64,000 bases of DNA from the NCBI GenBank assembly GCA_022711755.1, contig JAKLEA010000025.1:25165-89164 (forward strand), given 5' to 3'. Below, piece after piece: positions 44,350 through 52,186 of this stretch. The stretch is from Planctomycetota bacterium. Lineage in GTDB: Bacteria > Planctomycetota > Brocadiia > SM23-32 > JAKLEA01. Position 1 is the stretch's first letter. Every line of letters begins with the position of its first letter. A model generated the notes under the pieces. It had not been told where the DNA came from and ran no database searches. It worked only from the letters and a program-made list of their open reading frames with translations. The translations under genes were made by a program, and so were the position numbers.

Positions 44350-45411
44350 TCAGGCTCGTTCGGCGGCCCGGTAGTGGGCCTCGTCAGGCTCGCGCACGGT
44401 CTTGATGAGCCTGCCGATGATCTCCTCGACCGAGATGCCTTCTGAATCGGCGTTGAAGTTGGTGAAGATTCTGTGCCTCAGCACGGGTTTTGCGACGGCC
44501 CGGACGTCCCCGCATGAGACGTTGAATCGCCCGTCAATCACGGCCTTCGCCTTCGCCCCGAGGACGAGGTACTGCGCAGCGCGCGGGCCTGCGCCCCACG
44601 CGACGTACTCCCTCGCGAAGTCCGGCGAATCAGGCAGATTAGGCCTGCTGGCCCTGACCAGGTCGGTGGCGTAGGTCACGACGTGCTCGGACACCGGCAC
44701 GCGGCGGACTATCTGCTGCACCTGAACAATCTGACTGCCCTCAAGGATGTATTTCGCCTTCGGCTCGACCTCCCCCGTGGTCGCCTTGACGATGCTGATC
44801 TCCTCTTCGCGCGACGGGTAACCGATCATGATGTTGAACATGAAGCGGTCCAATTGCGCTTCCGGGAGGGGATAGGTTCCCTCCTGCTCAATGGGGTTCT
44901 GCGTGGCCAGCACGAAGAACGGCGGCTTGATCGGATACGTCCGCCCAGCCGCCGTGACGCAGTATTCCTGCATGGCTTCCAGAAGCGCGGCCTGCGTTTT
45001 CGGCGGGGTCCGGTTGATCTCGTCGGCAAGCAGGATGTTCGTGAAAATCGGCCCCTTCACGAACTTGAAGCTGCGCTGCTGCGTTCCGGGATCAACGTCA
45101 AGCACCTCCGTCCCCGTGATGTCGGACGGCATCAAGTCGGGTGTGAACTGGATGCGTTTGAAATCCAGATTCAGTATGCCCGCTATGGTCCGGACCATGA
45201 GCGTCTTGGCCAGTCCGGGCACGCCGACGACGAGGGAATGCCCCCGGCAGAACAGGCAGATGATCATCTGCTCGATGACCTCGTCCTGGCCGATGATGAC
45301 GCTATGAATCTGATCCAGGAGCGTTGTCCGGACCTGTGATAGTTGTTCGACAAGGCGCTCCTCGTCGCCGGTAAGGCTCATCCCGCCGCGAGCGGGCCGC
45401 GAATCCGCCAC
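44350..45411 (-). CDS. MoxR family AAA+ ATPase
   Basis: The 353-residue AAA+ protein has Walker A GVPGLAKT, Walker B ILLADEINR followed by TPPKTQAALLEAMQE, and the typical QEGTYPLPEAQLDRFM (sensor/arginine finger region). MoxR ATPases act as chaperones that mature partner proteins, usually together with VWA-domain proteins, three of which follow here. It is the second gene of the operon, 14 bp after the DUF4159 gene. Confidence 0.95.
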   Translation of the reverse strand: MADSRPARGGMSLTGDEERLVEQLSQVRTTLLDQIHSVIIGQDEVIEQMIICLFCRGHSLVVGVPGLAKTLMVRTIAGILNLDFKRIQFTPDLMPSDITGTEVLDVDPGTQQRSFKFVKGPIFTNILLADEINRTPPKTQAALLEAMQEYCVTAAGRTYPIKPPFFVLATQNPIEQEGTYPLPEAQLDRFMFNIMIGYPSREEEISIVKATTGEVEPKAKYILEGSQIVQVQQIVRRVPVSEHVVTYATDLVRASRPNLPDSPDFAREYVAWGAGPRAAQYLVLGAKAKAVIDGRFNVSCGDVRAVAKPVLRHRIFTNFNADSEGISVEEIIGRLIKTVREPDEAHYRAAERA

Positions 45412-45425
45412 GATTGCTTCTCCCT

Positions 45426-46955
45426 CTAGTGGGTCATGAAGTACGCGATCACGTTAACGCCCAGCTTCAGCGATTCCGCCGGTTTCGGGGCGGCGCAGAA
45501 GGGGTGTTCGACGCCGTTCCATCCGCACCCCAGAGAATAAGGGCTGTAGACGACGGGCGTCGTGCCGGCTATCTGAATCCCCTCCAGCAAAGGCGGTCTT
45601 GAAGTCTTCCCGTAAAGAACGCCTACGTAATCGTCAAAAACCACCGCAGCAAGATCAATCTTGAACACCGTCGAGAAAACCGGATGGTCTTTCTGAATCG
45701 CTTCAAGCTTTGCGGCGGGAAATACCCGAGCCATTTCGCGCCGGAACGCCGCATCGAATGCGGGACGCCCGCAGCACGAATCGGCGAACAGAAAACCGCC
45801 GTTGTTCAGGTAGCTCCTCAGGCTCTCAACCTCCCGGTCGCTGAAGCGGAAATCCTCGTGCCCGCTCATGTAAAGGAACGGATAGGCGAGTATATCGCTG
45901 GTCTCAAGGTTGACGACGCGCCGCTGGAATTTCACCTCTGCGGAGGTGTTGACCGCCAGTTCCTTCAGGAGATTGGCGATTGCGTTCGGGTGCGTGTCCC
46001 AGTTTCCCTGGAAGGATACCTGGCCGAAGACGAAATCACCCGCCGGCTCAAGGCCTTCCTCGTAGAAGACCTTGGTCACGGCGTTGGAGCGGGCCAGCCG
46101 GAAGTATGACAGGCAGTAGGCGACCATGTTCACGCCGATGGATCGGGCGCCGGCGGGCTTGACGGCCTGTGCCCCCTTCCGCTCATGCCCGTCCCATCCG
46201 CAACTCATCCCATACTGGCTCAGGAAAACGGCGGTCCGGCATCCGATATCCATGCCCCATAGCGGCGACTCGCCGTCCTTCAGATCGGGCGATTGGAACG
46301 TATACTCGATTGACTTGATTTCGTAGAAACAGTGAAAGACCGGATGATCGAGCGAAAGGCGATAGACCTTCCGATCCGGAAATACGCGGGTCAGTTCCCT
46401 TTTGAACGATTCGAAGAAGTCGCGGCTGCCGAAGCATGAGTCGGCCCAGAGCGTGCCGCCGTTGAGCAGAAATTCCCGGATCTTGGCGATCTCCGCGTCG
46501 CTGAACCGGACCTGCTCCGTGCTGGAGAGATACCAGACTGGGCGTTCTGCTGGATTGGTCGTCAGTTGCTCAAAGGTCAGCGTGTCCCTGCCGTAGTTGG
46601 CCCCGATGGCGCGGGAGGCCTCGTGCAGCAGGGATGGAACGTCGCCGGGATCGTTGTTCCAGGGCCAGTATTCCCAGTCGCGCCCGTCCTCCAGCTTCAT
46701 CTGAACCTTCTGCCCGAACTGGATTTTCGCCACCAGAGACGGGGGCTGGGGCGGGCGTTTCTTTTCGGTTCGGCGCAGGGGCGTCGCCGGGAGGGGAAGC
46801 GGCGGCAGGGCTTCTCCGCCCTTGCGTCTTTGCGGCTGGACGGGGGGAGGGACGTTGCACGGCCCGCGAGGGGAGTCCGCGGCGCGCGCGTTCCAGCATG
46901 ACGCCGGGACAGCCAGGGCGAGAACTCCGCAAAGTATCGCTCTTCGCAGAATCAT
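45426..46955 (-). CDS. Secreted protein with two tandem DUF4159 domains
   Basis: The 509-residue protein has a signal peptide (AILCGVLALAVPASCWNARA), a Pro-rich linker and two DUF4159 domains (about 90-305 and 320-509). Each repeats the same blocks: FLLNGGTLWADSCFG against YLNNGGFLFADSCCG, and DHPVFHCFYEI against DHPVFSTVFKI. The domain is a GATase-like fold found with MoxR/VWA genes in Planctomycetes and relatives; its ligand is not known. The ATG at 46955 follows GAGG and begins the signal peptide. It is the first gene of the nine-gene operon. Confidence 0.85.
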   Translation of the reverse strand: MILRRAILCGVLALAVPASCWNARAADSPRGPCNVPPPVQPQRRKGGEALPPLPLPATPLRRTEKKRPPQPPSLVAKIQFGQKVQMKLEDGRDWEYWPWNNDPGDVPSLLHEASRAIGANYGRDTLTFEQLTTNPAERPVWYLSSTEQVRFSDAEIAKIREFLLNGGTLWADSCFGSRDFFESFKRELTRVFPDRKVYRLSLDHPVFHCFYEIKSIEYTFQSPDLKDGESPLWGMDIGCRTAVFLSQYGMSCGWDGHERKGAQAVKPAGARSIGVNMVAYCLSYFRLARSNAVTKVFYEEGLEPAGDFVFGQVSFQGNWDTHPNAIANLLKELAVNTSAEVKFQRRVVNLETSDILAYPFLYMSGHEDFRFSDREVESLRSYLNNGGFLFADSCCGRPAFDAAFRREMARVFPAAKLEAIQKDHPVFSTVFKIDLAAVVFDDYVGVLYGKTSRPPLLEGIQIAGTTPVVYSPYSLGCGWNGVEHPFCAAPKPAESLKLGVNVIAYFMTH

Positions 46956-47346
46956 GTCTGATACCTCGAACAAAGACAGTATGACGGAAATGGAGGCGCT
47001 AAACAGCCCTGATTTCCGGCAAATGAGTGTACGTCTTATCCACATTATATTCAACAAATTGTGTGCCAGATGAAGGCATCGCCGTACTGAAACCGGATAA
47101 TCTGTCAATGGCGCATGGGGTATTCCCTGAAAAGAGTTGGACATCGCCGTTTCATAATGCCATATGAGTAATATTGCACAGGTGTTATGATAATGATGCG
47201 TCTGGAATACAAAGACAGGCTCAGGATGTCAGCCTTTCCCCATTAGTCTGTCGCTTATCAAAGCCGAAAGCAGGCATACCTTACCGATTCGGCCATATGG
47301 CGTTGGGAATTCCGACATGCGCGGAACATATCCCACACATGACAGC
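46956..47346. promoter_or_regulatory. Intergenic region upstream of the MoxR operon
   Basis: These 391 bp separate the operon from the STAS gene on the same strand and contain no supportable gene. A perfect TATAAT lies on the minus strand at 47049-47044, 89 bp before the DUF4159 start, with only a weak -35 (CATCTG at a 17-bp spacer). This is the best promoter candidate for the operon. Confidence 0.4.
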
Positions 47347-47709
47347 CTAACTCGACTTATGCGCCACCGCCTCTTCGACGCTGTTGAACACCTCAAGCAC
47401 GGAGTCGAGTTTTGTCACCTGAAGAATATCCACGATCAGCGGTTGGGGGTTCACCAGGCGAAGATATCCTCCGTTTGAACTGCATTCCTTGTAGGCCATC
47501 ATGATTCGTCCGAGTCCGGTGCTGCTTATGAATCTGGCGCGGGTCATATCCAGGACGATTTTGTAGACACCGTCGTCGAACAGGCAATGGAAGGTCTGCC
47601 CAAGCCTGTCGGCCTGAATCTCTGTAATGTCCCCGGCCAGCGTGAGGGCAACTGCGTCGCCAACGCGCCTTACGCATTCATCGCCATGATTGTCGGCGTC
47701 GGGTGGCAT
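47347..47709 (-). CDS. STAS domain anti-sigma factor antagonist (RsbV-like)
   Basis: The 120-residue protein is a single STAS domain: VALTLAGDITEIQADRLGQTF, then KIVLDMTRARFISSTGLGRIM with the phosphorylatable Ser in SSTG. In partner switching, the unphosphorylated form binds an anti-sigma or kinase and frees its target. It lies 5 bp downstream of the phosphatase/kinase fusion, which is the expected partner. Confidence 0.9.
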   Translation of the reverse strand: MPPDADNHGDECVRRVGDAVALTLAGDITEIQADRLGQTFHCLFDDGVYKIVLDMTRARFISSTGLGRIMMAYKECSSNGGYLRLVNPQPLIVDILQVTKLDSVLEVFNSVEEAVAHKSS

Positions 47710-47714
47710 CTGTC

Positions 47715-49094
47715 TTATCCTCCGGGAGATTTCTTCCTGGCCCAGGGGGCGTATTTGACCATTGTCACGGCATTTCCCTTATCGTTGTAGCTCACCTCGT
47801 CCATGTATGCCCGCATGAGCAGAAGGCCGCGCCCGCCCTCCCGCTCAAGGTATTCGACGCCCCGCGGGTCTGGAACTTCCGAGGGATTGAAGCCCTCGCC
47901 TTCGTCCGCCACAGTGATGGTCGCGCGATCGTCCTCAAGGAAGAAAGTGACGTGGACCTTCCTGGTCCGGTCATGTTTGTTGCCGTGGCGGATGGCGTTG
48001 GTGACGGCCTCCTCCAGCGCAAGCCGTGTGGCGAAGAGGCTGCGTTCGCCGTATCCCTTCGTCTCCAGCAGGCCGAGGATCAACCTTTCGACATGGCGTA
48101 TTTCAGCCGGATCGCTCTCGATGGAAAGCTCATGAACGGCGACGGGACTCTGAGCGACCTCCAGAGCAAGGATCGTGAGATCGTCCCCTTCCTCGAAATA
48201 GCCGGGCGCAGGCGGGACCTGAAGCAGAAGCTCAACCATGTCCTCCAGAGACGCATTCCTGTTCGCCGTCAGAACCTCGTCAATCCTTGCGTCCCTGGCG
48301 GCGCCGGGAGGGCCGAAGCGGTCCAGCGCCCCGTCGGTCAGCATCAGCAACCTGTCGCCGAACTCAAGCGCAACGGTTTTCTCCTCGTAACCCGGATCGT
48401 CGAACATCCCGACGAACAGGCCGCGCCCGTCCAGACGGGTTACCTTGTCGCGCAACAGCAGGGGAGGAGGCTGGCTGGCGTTAACGTAGCGCAGTACCAT
48501 GTTATCCGCGTCCAGCACGCCGAGGAACGCCTCCAGGTAGTAGCTTTCCGGCGTTGAGTCGCACAGGGCGGCGTTGACCTTGTCCAGGATTGCCTTTGGG
48601 GAGAACTGGTTGGCTGAGAAAGTCCTGAAAGCGAGTTTGGCCACGGCCATAACGACCGCGGCGCGCAACCCGGAGCCTGATACGTCGGCAATAAGCAGTC
48701 CGTATGAGTTATCCCCAAGCTCAATGACATCATAAAAATCGCCCGAAGCTTTTGCGCCGGAAACGCATTTCACCGCGATTTCCATCCCGGGCATCTGCGG
48801 AAGCCAGACCGGATTGAGCCGGAGTTGAAGTTGGCGCGCGATCTGAAGATCCCTGTCGTAACGGGCGCGCAGAAGCGCATGCTCGTCGCACGGGGCGTCC
48901 GGAGCGGAACGCGCAAGCCGCGCCTCTGTTTCATGCGCATCCATCTCGCTTTTCAGGCCGGCGTTCTCCTGTCTCAGGCGCGCAATCTCCTGTTTCATAC
49001 TTGAGATTTCATCGCGCAGGGAATCCAGCGCGGCTTTGGCGATATTCGCCTTTTCGCGTGATCGTTTTGAGTTTGGGGATGAGCAGTCGGTCAT
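47715..49094 (-). CDS. SpoIIE-type phosphatase fused to RsbW-like kinase domain
   Basis: The 459-residue protein has a coiled coil at ~10-65, a PP2C/SpoIIE phosphatase domain at ~85-310 (KASGDFYDVIEL, LIADVSGSGLRAAVVM, LLMLTDGALDRFG) and a C-terminal GHKL ATPase domain at ~325-450 (LALEEAVTNAIRHGN as N box, DEGEGF, GRGLLLMRAYMDEV). The two activities, dephosphorylating STAS proteins and phosphorylating or sequestering them, are in one chain. STAS genes flank it on both sides at 5 and 21 bp, so three genes form one switch. No sensory domain other than the coiled coil is visible. Confidence 0.92.
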   Translation of the reverse strand: MTDCSSPNSKRSREKANIAKAALDSLRDEISSMKQEIARLRQENAGLKSEMDAHETEARLARSAPDAPCDEHALLRARYDRDLQIARQLQLRLNPVWLPQMPGMEIAVKCVSGAKASGDFYDVIELGDNSYGLLIADVSGSGLRAAVVMAVAKLAFRTFSANQFSPKAILDKVNAALCDSTPESYYLEAFLGVLDADNMVLRYVNASQPPPLLLRDKVTRLDGRGLFVGMFDDPGYEEKTVALEFGDRLLMLTDGALDRFGPPGAARDARIDEVLTANRNASLEDMVELLLQVPPAPGYFEEGDDLTILALEVAQSPVAVHELSIESDPAEIRHVERLILGLLETKGYGERSLFATRLALEEAVTNAIRHGNKHDRTRKVHVTFFLEDDRATITVADEGEGFNPSEVPDPRGVEYLEREGGRGLLLMRAYMDEVSYNDKGNAVTMVKYAPWARKKSPGG

Positions 49095-49115
49095 GTGGCC
49101 GCCCCCGAGATGCGC

Positions 49116-49475
49116 CTACACCATCTCCGACATCGCCGCCTCGACGCTCTCGTGAAACTCGAAAAGCTTGTCCAGATTTGTAATCTGGAATACTTCCATG
49201 ATGCTTTGCCGCACCCCGCAGAGACATATGCGCCCTTGCCTGGCAACAACCCTCTGATGAACTTTTATCAGTTTGCCGAGGACGGCGCTGGAGAGGAACT
49301 CGACCCCGGCAAGGTCAATTATGAACTTCGCGCCCAAAGCCCGGGCGACAACGTCAAGCATCTCAAGCCCCACGTCGCGGATGCTCAACTCGTCAAGGAC
49401 CTTTGTGTCCTTGAAGCGCATGATCGTAACGCCGTCCTTCTCCTGCGCCTCAATCGTCTTGTAGTTTTCAACCAT
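49116..49475 (-). CDS. STAS domain anti-sigma factor antagonist (RsbV-like)
   Basis: The 119-residue STAS protein has TIMRFKDTKVLDELSIRDVG, IIDLAGVEFLSSAVLGKLI with the phosphoacceptor Ser, and GICL-type strand RICLCGVRQS. A perfect GGAGG upstream of the ATG at 49475 fixes the start. It is the first gene of the three-gene switch and is divergent from the topoisomerase VI gene. Confidence 0.92.
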   Translation of the reverse strand: MVENYKTIEAQEKDGVTIMRFKDTKVLDELSIRDVGLEMLDVVARALGAKFIIDLAGVEFLSSAVLGKLIKVHQRVVARQGRICLCGVRQSIMEVFQITNLDKLFEFHESVEAAMSEMV

Positions 49476-49583
49476 ATGCGGCCTCCGATGCGCGTTTGCA
49501 GGGACGATTGCTGTTTCTGGAATGCTATTTCTGTAATGGACGGCTGTCAAGCCATAAACCGAAACACATGGAACGATTTGCCG

Positions 49584-49618
49584 TTGACAAAAGACATTGA
49601 ATGCGATAAGTTCTTATC
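49584..49618 (+). promoter_or_regulatory. Candidate promoter with palindromic operator for top6A
   Basis: TTGACA (49584-49589), a 17-bp spacer and TAAGTT (49607-49612) resemble a sigma70 promoter. GATAAGTTCTTATC (49605-49618) is a perfect 6-2-6 palindrome over the -10, as expected for a repressor site. A second possible -10, TATACT, lies at about 49624. Confidence 0.45.
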
Positions 49619-49651
49619 CTGTTATACTTTAGGTTTGAAGGAGGGATGAAT

Positions 49652-50737
49652 ATGGCTCAGCAGGTCATTGCCAAGATCACTGACGCCGCAAAAGACGTTC
49701 ATGACAAGATACTGACGAACCGCAAACCCACCATGTCCGTGCCGGTTCGCAACCTCAGCAACGTCACCTTCCGCCCGAAGAAGGGATTCTTCGACCTTAA
49801 AGGCGCAAAGAAAACACGCACCTTGACTTATAATACGGTCAAGACCTTCGCTCAGACGCTCCGCATGATGGCCATGTCCAAGAACATTATTGAGACGCAT
49901 GACATAGCCACCAAACGTGAAGCTTACTATGTCTCCAAGAACTGGGGGGACGCGCGTTTCGACGAGCAACCCGAAAGCGATACCGTAATGGACGATGTCG
50001 AGGCCATGTTCTGCGTCAACCGCGAACAGCTCGGTTTCGTTCCGGACGAACGGGGAGGAGACGTTGCAGGACCGCTGCGGATAATTGACAGGGACAGGGT
50101 GACCGGCGAGCGGATTGTTATTGACGCAACTCGCTTTGGATCAGGGGCTTACAGCGTCCCGGTCAGCGTTGAAGAGCTACAGTTCGAGACAGACGCGAAG
50201 TTCATCCTGGCGATTGAAACAGGCGGTATGTTCCAGCGCCTGAACAATCATAAATATTGGCATGATGCCAACTGTATTCTGGTCAGCATGGGCGGCGTCC
50301 CCACGCGGGCATGCAGGCGGTTCATCCGACGTCTTTCCGACGACAAGAACCTGCCCGTCTACGTCTTCGTTGACGGCGATCCATACGGGATGGGAAACAT
50401 CTACCGGACGCTCAAGGTCGGCAGCGGAAATGCCGTTCACATCAACGAGTATTTCTGCGTTCCCAACGCGGCATTTCTTGGCATAACTCCTGACGACATA
50501 ATTGATTATGAGCTTCCGACCCATCCGCTGAAGCCCCAGGACATCAAGCGGGCGGAGGATATGCTGAAAAACGATCCGTTCTTTATCCATTATAAGGAAT
50601 GGGATGTAGCCATAAAAAAACTATTAAAAATGGGCGTCCGTGCAGAGCAACAGGCGCTGGCTAAACATGGTCTGAATGCTGTTGTTGAAAAATATCTGCC
50701 CGAAAAGATTGCAAATCCGAAGAAATTCCTGCCGTGA
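49652..50737 (+). CDS. top6A: DNA topoisomerase VI subunit A (Spo11/Top6A family)
   Basis: The 361-residue protein matches Top6A: a 5Y-CAP winged-helix domain with the catalytic tyrosine in REAYYVSKNW (Tyr93, next to Tyr92), then a Toprim domain with Glu189 (LAIETGGMF) and the DxD pair Asp241/Asp243 (VFVDGDPYG). The A subunit makes double-strand breaks and needs the GHKL ATPase subunit B (Top6B), which is not in this window. AAGGAGG lies seven bases before the ATG at 49652 and only one base before the ATG at 49646, so 49652 is preferred. Topoisomerase VI is mainly archaeal and plant; bacterial cases are sporadic. Confidence 0.92.
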   Translation: MAQQVIAKITDAAKDVHDKILTNRKPTMSVPVRNLSNVTFRPKKGFFDLKGAKKTRTLTYNTVKTFAQTLRMMAMSKNIIETHDIATKREAYYVSKNWGDARFDEQPESDTVMDDVEAMFCVNREQLGFVPDERGGDVAGPLRIIDRDRVTGERIVIDATRFGSGAYSVPVSVEELQFETDAKFILAIETGGMFQRLNNHKYWHDANCILVSMGGVPTRACRRFIRRLSDDKNLPVYVFVDGDPYGMGNIYRTLKVGSGNAVHINEYFCVPNAAFLGITPDDIIDYELPTHPLKPQDIKRAEDMLKNDPFFIHYKEWDVAIKKLLKMGVRAEQQALAKHGLNAVVEKYLPEKIANPKKFLP

Positions 50738-50873
50738 CCGACAGATCGGCGGATTTTGCTTTCCAGGTCGTAAAACACTGCATATCAATGGTTAAAGACT
50801 TGGCATAATGGCGCTATCTTGTCTTTGTATCGAGATCCTGAATACGGCTATGGTTTATTTTCATTATTCCTCC

Positions 50874-50918
50874 TTGACACTGCTGACTCTGACACAACTA
50901 ATAGGAATGATTACTATT
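50874..50918 (+). promoter_or_regulatory. PerR promoter and 19-bp palindromic operator
   Basis: TTGACA (50874-50879), a 17-bp spacer and ACTAAT (50897-50902) form a promoter. AATAGGAATGATTACTATT (50900-50918) is a 9-1-9 inverted repeat with eight of nine positions symmetric, overlapping the -10 and lying 14 bp before the regulator's start codon. Size, AT-rich arms and position are those of Fur/PerR boxes, so autoregulation is likely. Confidence 0.65.
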
Positions 50919-50932
50919 CGCGGAGATAAACG

Positions 50933-51370
50933 ATGGCTGGAACCGAGATAAAACTGACCGAGCAGCGAAGGGTGATACTGGAGGAACTCCGCAAGGTGCG
51001 GACCCATCCGTCAGCCGACGCGGTCTATGATCTGGTACGCAAGAGACTCCCGCGGATCAGCCTTGGTACCGTCTACAGAAATCTGGAAGCAATGTCCGAG
51101 CGCGGAATGATCAGGAAGCTCGGCGGCTGCCAGTGCCAGATGCGGTTCGATGCGGATGTAACCAATCATTACCATGTGCGCTGCCTGAAATGCGGACGGG
51201 TTGACGACGTGGCCGTCGAGACATGCGAGGTGCTTGAAAGAGCGCTTAGGGAACGCAGCGATTACGCGATCCTGGGCCATCACGTTGAGTTCATCGGTTT
51301 CTGTCCATCTTGTAGATGCGCGGGTGAAGACGAGCGTTCAGATCAACCGGAAGGGGCTGGCGAACGATGA
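50933..51370 (+). CDS. perR: Fur family regulator, PerR-type peroxide sensor
   Basis: The 145-residue regulator has a winged-helix domain (THPSADAVYDLVRKRLPRISLGTVYRNLEAM) and a metal-binding dimerisation domain. The PerR sensing ligands can be lined up: His25, Asp73 (RFD), His79 and His81 (HYH) and Asp92 (VDD). The structural zinc site is Cys84/Cys87 and Cys124/Cys127. Asp73 is the position that marks PerR rather than Fur in Bacillus. It controls oxidative-stress genes by Fe-dependent His oxidation in the family. It heads the cluster of rubrerythrin, peroxidase and superoxide reductase genes; a matching operator lies on its own promoter. Confidence 0.9.
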   Translation: MAGTEIKLTEQRRVILEELRKVRTHPSADAVYDLVRKRLPRISLGTVYRNLEAMSERGMIRKLGGCQCQMRFDADVTNHYHVRCLKCGRVDDVAVETCEVLERALRERSDYAILGHHVEFIGFCPSCRCAGEDERSDQPEGAGER

Positions 51371-52185
51371 CTAACGATGTTTCACATTCTGATCTGAAGC
51401 CGCACCTCGACTGGCTCTACGAGGGATTCAACCGAAGAGAGCTTGTCCACCCCGATCCGCTGGAGTTCTTGTACCTTTATCCTGATCCGGCGGACATGGA
51501 GATTGTCGGACTGGTCGCGTCTTCGCTGGCATATGGAAGGGTGGCGCAGATTTTGAAAAGCGTTTCCGATGTTCTTGATCGCATGGGCAGCCCGATGCGG
51601 TACGTCGTGGATACAGGCCGGGAGCGGTTCCACTCGGATATGCGCGGATTCAAACATCGTTTTGCCGATGGGGACGACGTTGCGGAACTCCTTTTCGGCA
51701 TCAAAACCGCGATTAAGAGCTTCGGCTCAACAAAGCAGTGTTTCCTTTCATGTTGCTCAAGCGACGACGAGACCGTCATCCCTGCTCTGGTCCGATTCGT
51801 CGCGCGGTTGCGGGACACGGCAGGAGGCCATAACTCCCACCTCCTGCCGTGCCCGTCCGACGGTAGTCCGTGCAAACGGTTGAATCTGTATCTGCGGTGG
51901 ATGATCAGAAATGACGACGTTGATCCAGGTTGCTGGACGGGTGTCACGGCGTCTAAACTGGTTGTTCCGCTGGACGTTCATCTCCACAGAATCAGCCGCG
52001 CCCTGGGCATGACGCAACGTAAGCAGGCAGATATGCGGGCGGCTCTGGAGGTCACTGAAGGATTTCGCGGGATTGTGCCGGACGATCCGGTGAGGTACGA
52101 TTTCGTGTTGACGCGTCTGGGCATACGCGGGGACATGAAGCCCGACGTGTTCCTCAGGCGCTGCGGCGTTCAGGGGAGCGAGTAA
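51367..52185 (+). CDS. TIGR02757 (DUF2400) family protein
   Basis: This 272-residue protein matches the TIGR02757 family from end to end: YLYPDPADMEIVGLVASSLAYGRVAQILKSV, then GHNSHLLPCPSDGSPCKRLNLYLRWMIRNDDVD, and SKLVVPLDVHLHRISRALGM. The family is widespread in anaerobes and Bacteroidetes and has no established function; the C-terminal half resembles helix-hairpin-helix DNA glycosylase-like folds. It overlaps perR by ATGA, so it is co-translated with the regulator, which suggests a role in oxidative damage. Confidence 0.88.
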   Translation: MTNDVSHSDLKPHLDWLYEGFNRRELVHPDPLEFLYLYPDPADMEIVGLVASSLAYGRVAQILKSVSDVLDRMGSPMRYVVDTGRERFHSDMRGFKHRFADGDDVAELLFGIKTAIKSFGSTKQCFLSCCSSDDETVIPALVRFVARLRDTAGGHNSHLLPCPSDGSPCKRLNLYLRWMIRNDDVDPGCWTGVTASKLVVPLDVHLHRISRALGMTQRKQADMRAALEVTEGFRGIVPDDPVRYDFVLTRLGIRGDMKPDVFLRRCGVQGSE

Positions 52186-52186
52186 A

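Noticed and set aside
47189..47197. GATAATGAT, a perfect half of a classical Fur box
   Set aside because: The second half (ATCATTATC) is absent and the site is far from any start codon; one half-site occurs by chance.
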